Below the pieces are notes generated by a model, which searched no databases, had not been told where the DNA came from, and saw only the letters and a list, made by a program, of their open reading frames with translations. A DNA stretch of 64,000 nt. It comes from Cyanodermella asteris. Its lineage: Eukaryota > Ascomycota > Lecanoromycetes > Ostropales > Stictidaceae. Every line of letters begins with the position of its first letter. Position 1 is the first letter of the stretch. Made by a program: the position numbers and the translations under genes. The stretch covers positions 1,254,385 to 1,318,384 of the forward strand of contig UYJD01000007.1 in the NCBI GenBank assembly GCA_900618795.1, given 5' to 3'. This document shows, in pieces, positions 22,501 to 32,900 of the stretch.

Positions 22501-22936
22501 GAACGGTGTCGGCTCTCGCCCGGCGCGTGGGCAAGGAGCTCGAACCGTCGCCCGGTGGCATGAAGTCGGGGAATCCATCTTGGTTGGGTGACTCTGGGAT
22601 GACTTCCCTCAGTGGCGTTGAGCCTCCGCTGGCTGGCGGTCCCCACACATTGGTGGTAGTCAACCCCTCTTGTGCTTGGATCTCACGAGCGCGCTTCGGG
22701 TACAGTCTCCCAGCACCAAGATCGTGGGACGGCGAACCTGTAGCGATGCGTGGAGGCCCGGCATTGCCAGTGGAAGAGGCGGTGCCCTGGAGCCCGAATG
22801 GAGATCTAGCATTGCTGCTTGTGGCTTCGGTTGGGGAAGTATTGGCCGTTGAAGTGGATGACCGATTTGGCGGTGCATTCAATTGAGGAAGGTTGCCAAG
22901 GTTAAGGTGCGGTTCATTCCTCGATGACAGAGGCAT
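19595..22936 (-). CDS. JSN1: Puf-family RNA-binding protein with RRM (Jsn1/Puf2 type)
   Basis: Single exon, 1113 residues. Residues 1-430 are low-complexity and Ser/Pro-rich. An RRM spans about 441-514, with RNP2-like LWLGNIP and RNP1-like KNCGFVNFED. Pumilio repeats cover about 615-925, including LSSDYLGNTVVQKLFEFC, GVHKNGTWAAQKII and LDQFGNYVLQCCL. The combination RRM plus Puf is that of yeast Jsn1 and Puf2, which bind 3' untranslated regions of mRNAs for membrane-associated proteins and repress or localise them. The C-terminal 180 residues are Gln/Gly/Pro-rich and end in a Gly run coded by CCG/GCC repeats (19629-19658) and Arg-Gly-Arg. The first ATG of the open frame is used. Function in this organism is inferred from family. 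Confidence 0.92.
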   Translation of the reverse strand: MPLSSRNEPHLNLGNLPQLNAPPNRSSTSTANTSPTEATSSNARSPFGLQGTASSTGNAGPPRIATGSPSHDLGAGRLYPKRAREIQAQEGLTTTNVWGPPASGGSTPLREVIPESPNQDGFPDFMPPGDGSSSLPTRRARADTVPSRLGQQPPPGLPNVLATAQKSSRSSAASPFRPGSASQESITPSAVSQSALLSRLRSGSTPQRSVLPNGGYGNPLYAPGWPSNRQRASTLASIRSSDSNDSPNQSGLRDGLNDGSQTLDYLGLADQPQSQAPMLPPYLLNLIDQNRNAANRYRSYSVNAKEKYAQEEEEAYGFSGVPSGALTPSAASAAAEMARIQAEIYQHNLAVQAFTNQATANRPRARTAGILDVPSTRLPNRNFFATPSRLDVATNATDWAADSAAISALPDAIRAMQLGAPGMAPHIEQPDDNGIEGPTRALWLGNIPASTTNTSLQAVFSVFGKIESARVLVQKNCGFVNFEDVDSAIRARAAMNGKEIFPGAGVVRIGYAKAPSKSGDGTPNPIGSRPSPSPTRQMRTGDGKGTSAKTAGIITAADVAAPPLSQLKDQVLRIAREFGTPEQEIPAMAGSIDFAVEYTAYEPEIPSVGEPSHTRLHDAPKLREIRKQIDNNQMTSTEVEEVAVGMLPEIAELSSDYLGNTVVQKLFEFCSETTKERMLQEIAPHLATIGVHKNGTWAAQKIIDVAKTPVQMQMIIDALRPYTLALFLDQFGNYVLQCCLRFGYPWNKFIFEAMLGRLWEIAQGRFGARAMRACLESHQATRDQQRMLAAAITLNSVQLATNSNGALLLTWLLDTCSFPNRRNELAPRLMPFLVHLCTHKVAYLTVLKMINQKNEPDARDAIIKALFFSSENKVLEDILADHQSGATLIFKVLTTPFFDEQLRNDVVQNVRDVLGQLKVSPHQGYKRLMDEVGMSQRFPGKEPNSGFTERGRSMTQTSRNGQSSAEPQAFPAYGAGVGFDGNGLGGYSEQTLNSTSMMGGLGQQIPYQQQAFSNPDQRGMSPSGVYGVYPAPSATGLQQAGVGQVPPAVIQAGAYANTGFPPAPTGGNVMGGGYSNYASMPQYYSQQQHMGQQGGGGGGGRRGRVSDPSVVDS

Positions 22937-24646
22937 GGCGAGTTATTCAGGGCAGATTCCCAGCTGCTGACTGTCGGCCTGGTCTGGTCTGTAGTGTAGC
23001 CAAAAGTGGGTATGTCCTCCTCTTCTTCGTCTAAGAAGTAGACCGGCAAGCGTATGTAAGCAGAGTCCGAGTCCAGCAGCTGACACGCAGTGGATTTTCG
23101 TGATCGGGGATGCAAAAGGATACGCCACGTCAGGGCGGCCTGCGCAAATGACGAGAGCAGTACACGGCGATAAACAAAGGTCCAGAAAGAAAGTAAGAGT
23201 TGTGTTGGAAATCCGTAGCGGTGCCGTCCAGCACGAAACTCAACCGGGCTCAGATGCTGGTGGCGGGCGAAGGCCTCGCTGGAGAACGAAATTGATGCTA
23301 ACGGAGGGCGGAACAAGGGGGCTGACAACTATCAAGCCATCAAATACGTTCGCTGGAGGGGTGAAGCAGGTGATGAATATGGAGTCAAAAGAGTGTTCGC
23401 GGGCGTGCTGTAAGCCTGTGAATGCTTGCGACTCGTGAGGGCGCTAGACCACCTTGGTTGTTCTAACTCCGCCCTCAAAGTCGCCTGTCAGGCAATCCTG
23501 CACCACCCACTTTTCTGCGCGATTGGCCTGCTGCAGGTCGGCTTCCCTGTCCTGTTTCGAGCATGCAGCATGTCCACCTTGCAGCGTATGCGTAGAGCGT
23601 GCGATGTTAAGGGCGGCTGCTGGAGAGCAGAGACGGCGAGAGCCAGGGCACGGCCGTCTAGGAGCAAGCGTAGGGCTTCGAACTCGTCCTCCGCAAGCTA
23701 CGTGTGTCCGCTTGAACAATCGCACCATGGTTTCAAGCAGATGATGCCGATTACGTGGGGCGTGACTTGTGCGGAAACACGGTAGAGATGCAGCAATTCG
23801 TCGCTTGGGACCCGGCAGCGTCAGAGCACACATTGCAGGGCCGGAACGAAACCTGCTTGAACTTCGACTGACCCTGGCATCGTTTCTGAGGCAGCACAAA
23901 GCATTAATCATCATAGGATAGCTTCATCCGTGACACAAGCAGCCCGACTCGACCGTGGCCACTTTGGGCTGCGCCCCAAACCTCATGTTTTGGTTCTGTC
24001 TCCCAGGCAAACCAGTCATTGATATCGCTTATACCTTTGCCTTCCTGGTCAGAGTGATATAACCAGACTTGAAAGGACAACGATTTAGTCTTTGCGAAGC
24101 AATGCCGGGGCATCGAACCTTGAAACGGGGCCGGGTTGATTCGAAACACACGCCAAGCTAATCTTGGTAGATACCTTACCAACGTCGTTATCCGGCCAGT
24201 CTTCTAGACCTCCAAGCACTTTGCATGGATGAACAAGGTACCTGGTCATGCTTGAAGCTGGAAGGCTTCTCTTCGATTGTGTGGACCTGCACCCACAACA
24301 AACCTCTACACCATCGTTGTATCATGACCAGCCTAGAGTTTGCCATGATCTCGTCGTTCAGCATCTGGTCACTTTTTGCTTCGTGGAACAAATCTGATCT
24401 GCAAGAACGCTGGACAACCTTACATGATTTACTCGTGCTGGACCGCAGATGCTGTACATGATAGGCACACAGTAAACCTAGTGATCTCAGTCGTTTCTCA
24501 CAGCAATCTTCACATGGACTGTCAGTGCGGCTGTATGGAGCCGAACCACGGATCGAAGCGACTTACAGTCAGCAAACCAGTGGTGGACGAAAGGATGTCG
24601 CTTCCATCTCGGCGTAATGAAGAATAGTAATGTACATTTACGGCAT
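22937..24646. other. Intergenic region between JSN1-like and AKR1 genes
   Basis: Both flanking genes are on the minus strand, so this holds the JSN1-like promoter (right of 22936) and the AKR1 3' flank. Short open frames on both strands (for example 23444-23914 minus, 23904-24182 minus) show no family signature. No RNA gene recognised. Confidence 0.45.
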
Positions 24647-26953
24647 CTAAGCCTCTTCCTCCGCACCAATGTTATGATACATGGCCGTCGAATCGCCTCC
24701 TGGTCTTCTGGTCATGTGCATGCGTGGCGATTCGTACATGCGCGTGTAATTGACCACCTCGCCATCCAGCATGGCCTGTCCGATCTGTGCCCTTCCAAAG
24801 ATCGGCGCGGGATCGAGCCAAAAGTCCTTGCAGTTGGCGACGCAGCCTCTGGAGAATGGGTTCCGCGCTTTCTTTTTCTGGGTCATTGCTTTCGATCCGC
24901 CAAAAGCGATGGCAATGAATGTATCGAGGCCTAGCAGCTTTTTCCACTGCGAAAAGCACCCTCGATCGTGTGAGTGGCCATGTCCATGCCCATGTTCATT
25001 TTCTGCGTGAGAGATATCATCTGGGCTGATCTGGGCACCCTCGAGCGACGTTGAGCCGGCAGTCAGTGCAGCTGTAATGGCACCTGCTGCACCAGATGGT
25101 GTTTCTTGATGTCCATGCATGTTCTCCCACGTCGTGGTCGCTCTCGAAATTTGGGTTAGCTGTACAATCACCAGCATGGTGACCCATGTCAGCTGCAAGG
25201 TAGACCAAACGGCAAGCACGACTGTGAACGGGTCCCGCAGCGTAACCTTGCAGAGATCCTCTGCTAAGATGTTGCACTGCGTATTTGATGGAACAGGTAG
25301 CGTCTCTAGGTCTACGACTCGTCAGCGACGTATCATGGCTTGCTCATAACGATGACTTACGATTCAATACAAGACGATCGAATATGATTATCCCAACCTC
25401 TAACGATGCAATGTACAAGACAAAATGACGAAGGTTATTGACACCGACGCAGTTGTATATCCAAGGACAGTGGCTGTGAATCATTAGCGCCTTTCTAAAA
25501 TCGGGTTTGCTTGTCCACTCACTGATCATGCTTAGCCACGCATCTTTTGCAGCGCTTGCAATGTTTACTTCGTAAAGGTGTTCGTATCATACATGTAGTG
25601 CAGAAATTCTGCTCGTCAAATTTCCAGAGGCCAAGCAACTCGTCTATCACTGCCTTCGATTGAGAACGGCCTGCTGCCTTTGGAACGAACCCGGGATCCT
25701 CGAACATCGCGATCGCGTAGAAGTATGTACAAAGCGCGTAGATAACGCCGAAGGACAGATTCAATAACGGGTGGGATCCAAAAGTGCTGGGCAGGAGTCT
25801 CAATATCCAGCGGATGCCGACCCAAAAGAGTGTCCCAGCGAAGACCCCTGCGAGAAATGGTGTCTTGTGCATGTGTCTCATGTCCGGAGGCGCCGAATTC
25901 AAGACCTGCTGTAGTACCCATTGCGAGCCGTAGACAAACATCAAGACTGTAGGCACGGCAGCAAAGATGACCATCCCGCTGAGTATGAACATGGCGATAG
26001 GTAGAATGAGAAACGGATAGAAGAAGAGGGTGCGGGTGAGTAGCTGCTTGTCCCTCATCAATGTGCTGATCACGAATGGAAGTTGTTTGACGTGGCCTTC
26101 TTCGTCGTAGCCACCATCGCGCAGCGCTCGAATCCAAGCATGGCGAGTTTTCATTTCGGTAGCAATTGTGTTGGGTGTCTTGCCGTCACTAGTTGCGGCG
26201 AATCTGTCTGCGCCGTATTCGAGAATCTTTGCTATGCACGGTTGTGAACCCCGAACGAGGGCCCAGTGCAATGCGCTGAATCCATTCTCGTCGATCGCTT
26301 CCACGCTGGCGCCCCATCGAAGGAACAGACTCACAGCGGAGGGATATCCTTTGTAAGCTGCCCACATCAGACACGTGTGGCCTTGTGGATCTGTGACGTC
26401 CACTGGGATGCTCTGGTGGAGAAGCATTGTCAACAAGAAGACGTTCCCGTCAAACGTAGCTAAATGGAGGATGTTGTAACCTGAGGCGTCTTGCAGTAAC
26501 GGATCCGCACCATGTTGAAGGAGAAGGTTGACAATGTAATAATTGCATCTTTGAGCCGCCCACATTGCCGGTGTTGCGACTGCCTCTCCTCCTTTTGCAT
26601 TGACATCGCAGCCCTGCTCTATGAGGTATTTGCACATGGCATATCTGTTGTTTATCGCTGCCCACTGGGAGACGTTAGAGCTGGTCAACGAGGGTTTCAT
26701 TTGCACATTTAACACAACATACATGAAGAGGCGTGATGCCTTCGCAGTCTTTGAAGGCGGCAGTCACGGTGCCATTATCGAAAAGCCTCTTAACAGCCGA
26801 CACATCGTCGATGCGCGCCAGCTGCATTACATCCTCGAGGAGAGGCAGCTTTTCGCCATCGCCCGGCCCGGATCCGTGCGCGGCAGCATTCTCCTGACTG
26901 AGTTGGGCATTGGATGGCTGGCCTTTGCCTGAGACTGACCGATCAGCTGCCAT
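24647..26953 (-). CDS. AKR1: Ankyrin-repeat DHHC palmitoyltransferase Akr1
   Basis: Exons 26953-26723, 26664-25523, 25473-25361 and 25311-24647 give 716 residues (yeast Akr1 is 764); phases agree throughout. Ankyrin repeats fill roughly residues 40-270, for example [20 protein letters not shown] and [13 protein letters not shown]. Hydrophobic spans follow, then the Cys-rich domain: [18 protein letters not shown] and the catalytic AKHDHHCPW, whose codons are split by the 49-nt second intron. Two more spans follow, then a cytosolic tail with a [10 protein letters not shown] run. The enzyme S-acylates proteins at Golgi and endosomal membranes. Unlike yeast Akr1 (DHYC), the motif here is a standard DHHC. 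Introns are 58, 49 and 49 nt (GTATGT, GTGAGT, GTAAGT). Confidence 0.93.
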
Positions 26954-27952
26954 GCTCTCCGTGGCGGTATATTCAAGGCTCGTGCTGTGCAGTGGACGCA
27001 GGAAGGGGCAGCCAGGCAGTCGACGTTGGGTAAGCTTGAGGTATGAAGCTACTTCAGTTTGTCCATGGTATTAGTAGTGAAGGATAATGAGCAGTCGATA
27101 TAGACGTGTCCTAGCAGTGCGCTGAGTTGTCAGGCGAGGCGCAAGGTGCGACTGATCCTGGCAGACAGGCTCGCGAATCAAGCCACCGTTCCAGCCTGCT
27201 ATTATCATGCTCCTTCGGTGCAGCCGCTAACGGCCGCTCGCAGCGTCACCCAAAATAAGGTCGTTTTCTTTTGGTTTCACTTTCCGCCCATAGCATGGCG
27301 AATTCAAAGTCGGCTACCCGCATCGCAGCCTCATTGCGCGCTGCGCATGCGAAATAGAGCGGCTGGTCTGGTTGCAGCCTAGGCTATGAGCGGAGGCATA
27401 TTCAGCTCGTGGAGTCAGGCGGAAACCAAGCTCGTTTTTGGCTGCGTACCGAACCCAGTAGACGAGCGATTCACAAACAGCCTGAGTCACACCACAAATC
27501 TAGGGGATCAACCTGATGCGGGATACAGGATGTTCTCCGCACACAATCTAATGAACATCGTACCGAAATCTTCGTCGGCAGGCCTTACAAGTACCGCACG
27601 TATCTTTCAAGATGAGTTTGACTTGACTTCAGGTCATTAGCAGCCCTCAAGCTCCAACGTGAACTATGTAGACAGAGAAACATTCGTGGTTCGCATGAGA
27701 ATCTAAGTGATAGTATAAGTAGTGGTAGCGTACCTTGTCGTCATGACTTATATTCCAACACGCAGTGGCCGGGAGGGTGCGCTTGTAGCCTGCACTACAA
27801 CGGAAAATTGTCACGACACGTACTGACGGGCCATACGATAACATTGTGGATTGTCCGTGTACGACTGATGGACAGCTTCTACTCGGGGATCGAGAGCTCC
27901 GGGAAACAAAGGTGGGTATCAACATTAAAGTTACGGAAATATTGGTGTCTCG
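26954..27952. other. Intergenic region between AKR1 and ECM14
   Basis: Holds the AKR1 promoter and the ECM14 3' flank. An 84-codon plus-strand frame with an ATG at 27386 is present but shows no known motif and is not called. Confidence 0.45.
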
Positions 27953-29644
27953 TCATCGTCTCAGTTCGAAACCTTGCGAAGACCTTGACTCTGGATTTGC
28001 TTGACCACCAGACTTTGTCCTACTACGAGGCCCATCCGAGAAAGTTGGCTGCTGTGTGCTGGGCGACTCATGATGACTCGTGATGCTAGAGCTATCCAGG
28101 AGATGTTGAGCAAAGTACTGTATTGCGGCATAGATCTCTTTGCCTGTCGGGACGATTTCCTTTGCAGGGAGGAGGAACCCATAACTGCCGGTGTCTCGTA
28201 ACTTGAACTGATACGAATAGGTCACTCCTCGGCTCATTACCCAATCCAACAGACTACCGCCACCATTCGAATCACGGGTCGAGAGGGTGCTGCCCGCTTC
28301 ACAAGCGGAGGTTGTGGTATACATCTTCGAGGTTGCGGTATATATCGCTTTCTCCAGACCGAGCCCGACTTCCTGGAGATCTTCCCACGATCCGGGTGCG
28401 CTATCGCATGTGTATGAATAAGGGTACAAGATTTGCTGAGAATAGGAATGAAGATCGAAGAAGCCGACGATACGGTCATTACCATACTCGGTCCGATTTT
28501 TGAACCATTCGGCAAATTGCGTGGCTTCATGTGCGTCGAACGGGCTTTCGCCAGCATATGTTTCCGAGCATGGATTGCCCTGAGTATTTTCACCATCCCA
28601 CTGGAAACCGAAGGACCGATCCAGGTCAACTCCTGGACAGAAGGAGAACTTGGTAGATTGACGGCTCTTCCGCCACAATCGATCTTCCTCCCAGGTGTAC
28701 ACGTAACCATCTGGATTGAGAGTGGGAATGAAAACGAAGTCAAACTCTTCAATGAGCTTGGTAACCGGTCGGCTTTTGCCATAGCCCACGATCAACTCAT
28801 AGGCGGCATAATTGACTGTGGAAGTACTGATCCATTCCCGTGCATGCAGACCACCGACCACAACAATAACCTTTCTGGGACCTTCCAACTTAGCGCCGTG
28901 AGGATGATTGCCTACCCGTATAGCAGGAATTGGGCGACCTTGCCATGAGGTGCCAATCTCCACTAAGCGAACATGTGTGGGAAACAGGGACCTTAGGAGC
29001 CTCATCCAAGGAAGTATCACGCTTAGCGGCTGATATTTTTGAAAGAAGATATTCGATCCTGTGGCAACAGGCTGACGATTGGCGCTTGTCTCGAGCAAAC
29101 CTGGCTCTCCAGGCAGACGACCGAATGCTGTCTCACTGTCTTCCTCGTACCGTGACTGAAAGACGGCCGACGCAAGGTGGTAAATGACCGGGCGCCATTT
29201 AATGTCCTCAGGCAACAGTCCAAACACAATCTTCATCGATGCTTTGGACAGCCGGATATCGACCCACTCCTTATTGAAACCCCATATATCGAGGAACAGC
29301 ATGTCTGCCGCCTCGGCGATGGCTTGTCGTTGTCTACCATTCTCAATCTCGAAACGTAGTACCTGATCGTCTCCATATTTTTTCAGCATATTCTCTGGCA
29401 GATTCCCCGTTGCTCCCCTCCCATCGCTGCCGCGTATTCCGCCGTCCTGCCCATACCCGGGCCACAGTGTCTGCCCTATTCGATCGCGCAATTTGCCGAT
29501 AAGAGATCGCTCGGATGTAGGCTGCTTGAAGTTGGAACGTGATGGCCCTCCATCGAGTGACCAGAGCGATGCCGCATCAAGGGTTGGAGCAAGGAGAAGT
29601 GCAATGCAACTGCGTGTTAGTGTTAGTCGTGAGATCGGTCGCAT
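27953..29644 (-). CDS. ECM14: Inactive M14 metallocarboxypeptidase Ecm14
   Basis: Single exon, 563 residues, starting with a secretory signal (MRPISRLTLTRSC then a hydrophobic run). A propeptide-like region precedes the carboxypeptidase domain. Zinc ligands are visible: GGLHAREWIS (His and Glu) and FFDLHSYSQQ (third His). Substrate-site elements DTGSYGFLLP are also kept. The catalytic Glu of M14 enzymes, which lies in the sequence FELRD, is Lys here: YQFKLRD. The same change defines Ecm14, a secreted fungal pseudo-carboxypeptidase linked to cell-wall organisation. It therefore probably binds zinc and ligand but does not cleave. It is head-to-head with the Sec7-PH gene across 351 bp. Confidence 0.92.
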   Translation of the reverse strand: MRPISRLTLTRSCIALLLAPTLDAASLWSLDGGPSRSNFKQPTSERSLIGKLRDRIGQTLWPGYGQDGGIRGSDGRGATGNLPENMLKKYGDDQVLRFEIENGRQRQAIAEAADMLFLDIWGFNKEWVDIRLSKASMKIVFGLLPEDIKWRPVIYHLASAVFQSRYEEDSETAFGRLPGEPGLLETSANRQPVATGSNIFFQKYQPLSVILPWMRLLRSLFPTHVRLVEIGTSWQGRPIPAIRVGNHPHGAKLEGPRKVIVVVGGLHAREWISTSTVNYAAYELIVGYGKSRPVTKLIEEFDFVFIPTLNPDGYVYTWEEDRLWRKSRQSTKFSFCPGVDLDRSFGFQWDGENTQGNPCSETYAGESPFDAHEATQFAEWFKNRTEYGNDRIVGFFDLHSYSQQILYPYSYTCDSAPGSWEDLQEVGLGLEKAIYTATSKMYTTTSACEAGSTLSTRDSNGGGSLLDWVMSRGVTYSYQFKLRDTGSYGFLLPAKEIVPTGKEIYAAIQYFAQHLLDSSSITSHHESPSTQQPTFSDGPRSRTKSGGQANPESRSSQGFELRR

Positions 29645-29995
29645 GATGACACCAGGTCAGACTCATTGATGCGCCGGAGGAGGCGAGCAAGCGGTCGTGT
29701 GTGAGCACTATTCAGAGCTGCACACTCTGCGATGTCGCCCACACTCGAAGGCTGCCTGAGTGAGTAGTCACGTGGTGTCCGAGCTGCGACGCCCAGCGGC
29801 TCGAGACATCGGCAGCCGCATCACGCTGACCTGACCGGGCAACAACGACAGTTTACCTTAAGCCAAAAAAGAGCTCCATAAAAGATTGGCAATCTCACCC
29901 CAATGTGTGCGACAGGTCACCGCTCGACGGCCGCCGTCGTCACGCTGAACAACGCCTCATAGCACACTATTTCTCTCCCATGGACGACAAGCACG
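29645..29995. promoter_or_regulatory. Divergent promoter region, ECM14 / Sec7-PH gene
   Basis: 351 bp between outward-facing starts. An inverted CCAAT box (ATTGG, 29885-29889) lies about 107 bp before the Sec7-PH start. An out-of-frame ATG at 29979 precedes the chosen start at 29996. Confidence 0.5.
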
Positions 29996-32900
29996 ATGAC
30001 GCCGTGGTCTTTCTCGTCTCGTCGACGCCATAGTTTCATGCCTTCCAAACGACCTAATTTACCCGACCTTCAAACACCCAGCTCTCCAGATACCGCCGCA
30101 CCTAGAATCTCCTCGGCCGAGGACGCCCCGGGCCGCGAATCCGTGACTTCGCTGGATCGTCATCAAAGAGGGATACAGGGAAAAGAGTCGGATCTGCTGG
30201 CGGTTCCGGGGAGCTCAACGCGGCCAGGAGTCTCGAAACGTCTGAGTCTTTTACGTTTCCGCCATGCCTCGGATTCACAGCTCAGCCAAACAGCGAAACG
30301 TCATGCCGAGTCAACACCTCCAATGCCTCCAGCAATCATGCGCACCGCGCCTACACAGGACAATCTGGACGGCAGCAAACGTAGATCGACGTTCCTCCTG
30401 GGACGTCGTCCGAAGACGCCTAAGCGGCAGGGGAAGGCAGCAACCGATCTTGAAGAGCCAGCGACGCCTCGATTGACAATGGACGGCGAAGATTCCAGTG
30501 CTGGACCGTCCAGGGATGGACTCCCTAGCTACGAGGACGCATCAAGCTCGCAATTGGCTGTTCCGATAAATAGAGCGTCGGATTCCTCGCGATCTGATGG
30601 CAGTTCCGGTGATGGTACAATATATGGTCAAACGACTACGGTCACACACACTACACACACCACAACAACAACATTCTTCAAGCTACCTAGTCGGAAGAAA
30701 GACAAGGGTCCTCTGTTTCCCCTACCACCTCGGTCTCAGATATCGACCCCCGGAACAGGCAATACCCCAAATCTAGCCCCGGCAGGCCTTGGTAGTTCGG
30801 AACGTAGTTCGTTGTCACTGCCTGTGGATGAGGTCACCACGCCTACAGGAAGTCCCCGCCGAAGTGTACAGCATTCTCCAAGCCGCAGCACGCCGGCGGC
30901 AACACCAGCCCTTGGACGCAGTGACTCGAAGATGTCTGGGCATTCGGGTCGCTCTGGGCATCAGGCATTGCAAGTACGAGGTAGATCGTCGACGGCAGGT
31001 TCAGCGCGCAGATTACGTCGTGAGCATGATGGAGCACCCACCCCTCCAGTGCCCGCTTCAGGTCGAACGTCTACTTCGACGGCAGGAAGACCAAGTTTAG
31101 CAGGACTGTTCAGCATCCACCGCCTCCGGCAGGCATCCGAGCCCGCTCTTCGGAACGGGCATTCTGCCCCGGGCACTCCCATGTCGGTAGAGTCAAATCC
31201 ATTTTCACAGATGCCCAAAACGCCTTCTGTCCACTTGCCGGAGAAGGAGGAGGGCGAAACGGCTGCTAAGTACCTTTCGCGCTTGGAAGACGCCTTCAGC
31301 CGGAGCGCCTTAGTACCGGTGCTATCCAAAACAGATGACGAGTTTATGAGAAACGTGTTGCGTAGCTATATGCGCCGGTTCAAATTCTTTGAAGAACCCA
31401 TCGACATGGCGGTGCGTAAGCTTTTGTTCCAGGTTGAATTACCCAAAGAAACCCAGCAGATTGATCGAACCCTTCAAGCATTCGCAGACCGGTACCACGA
31501 ATGCAATCCTGGTATTTTTCAGTCGCCGGATGAAGCTTATTTCATTGCCTTTTCAATTCTGATACTGCACACCGATGTCTTCAACAAGAACAATAAACGA
31601 AAGATGCAGAAGGTTGACTATCTCAAAAATACACAGAGCCAAGGGGTTGCGCCAGAAATTCTGGGCTGCTTCTATGATAACATAGCCTATACGCCCTTCA
31701 TCCACCTCGAAGACGACACTGAATTCATCGCAGAGAAACTCATCACCAAAAAGCGGAGGGGTCCCTTGAAATCCACTAGCACGACGTCACTCAGCCGCCA
31801 GGGCCAACCTGTAGACCCATATACTCTTATCATAGAGGGAAAGCTCGACTTCCTACGCGTCCCTGTCGACGACGTGGTCGCCATGGACGACCCATTTGGC
31901 TACCTCGGCACTGCTAAGACCTTGAATCATTCCGAGATGCGGAGAGCGTTCCACAGGAACGGTGTCATTCAGATTGTTTCGTCTCGCTCCCGTCCTGACG
32001 CTTTTGCAACAGAAGCCACTATTCATAATCCTGCTGAAGCACAGGTCGGTGTGGTCGACATGAAAATTACCAAAGTTGGAGTTCTCTGGCGGAAGGACCC
32101 GAAAAAGAGAAAGACCCGAGGACCATGGCAGGAATGGGGTGCAATTCTGACAGGATCGCAGCTATACTTTTTCCGAAACCGAGATTGGGTCAAATCACTC
32201 ATGCATCAATACGAAAACCACTTACGTCTTGGCAAAGGCAAGCTGCCCTGTGTTTTCAAGCCCGCCATCCATGACTTCAAGCCGGACTTCTTGATCTCAA
32301 CGGAAGGACTCGTCGCGTTGGTAGATGCTCAATATCGGCGCCACAAGAATGCTTTTGTGGTGTCTCGGGAAAACATATTTCAGGAAGTTTTTCTGGCAGA
32401 CAACGAGAGCGAGCTGAACGACTGGCTTGCGAAGCTGAATTACCACGCAGCATTCAGAACAACTGGCGTCCGCATGCGTGGTACCACCAACGAAAGCGGT
32501 TCCGAATCCCTTGGTTCCTCGAGCTCAAGCACAGCCGTGCGACCGCAATCAAACAGTGCTACGTTTTCTGCAGGCACAGAGACTATGCGTAAATCTACGC
32601 CAGCAACCAAGGAGGCTGCGACCAGTGAGCTCGCAAAGCAAATTGCTCAAGCTAGACGCCAAGTTCTGAGAAAGACCCTGGTCGAAATGGAGGACAAACT
32701 AGTAGCTATAGACAAGCTGTTAGATGCGCAACTACGGACTGCCAGGCACTTTTCTGTCCTCACACCTGTCCAGGAACGAACAAGACAAGAAGTACTCACT
32801 GCTGCGGCGAAGTTGGCAGCGAACATACGATGGGAGAGAATGAAGCGATGGCGCGTGCGATGTCACCGCGACATTCTACACATCGACCTCGATGAAGATC

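Noticed and set aside
24487-24620. Minus-strand segment with a tRNA-Tyr-like anticodon loop and T-arm
   Set aside because: The T-stem has a mismatch and no acceptor-stem partner was found at the proper distance.
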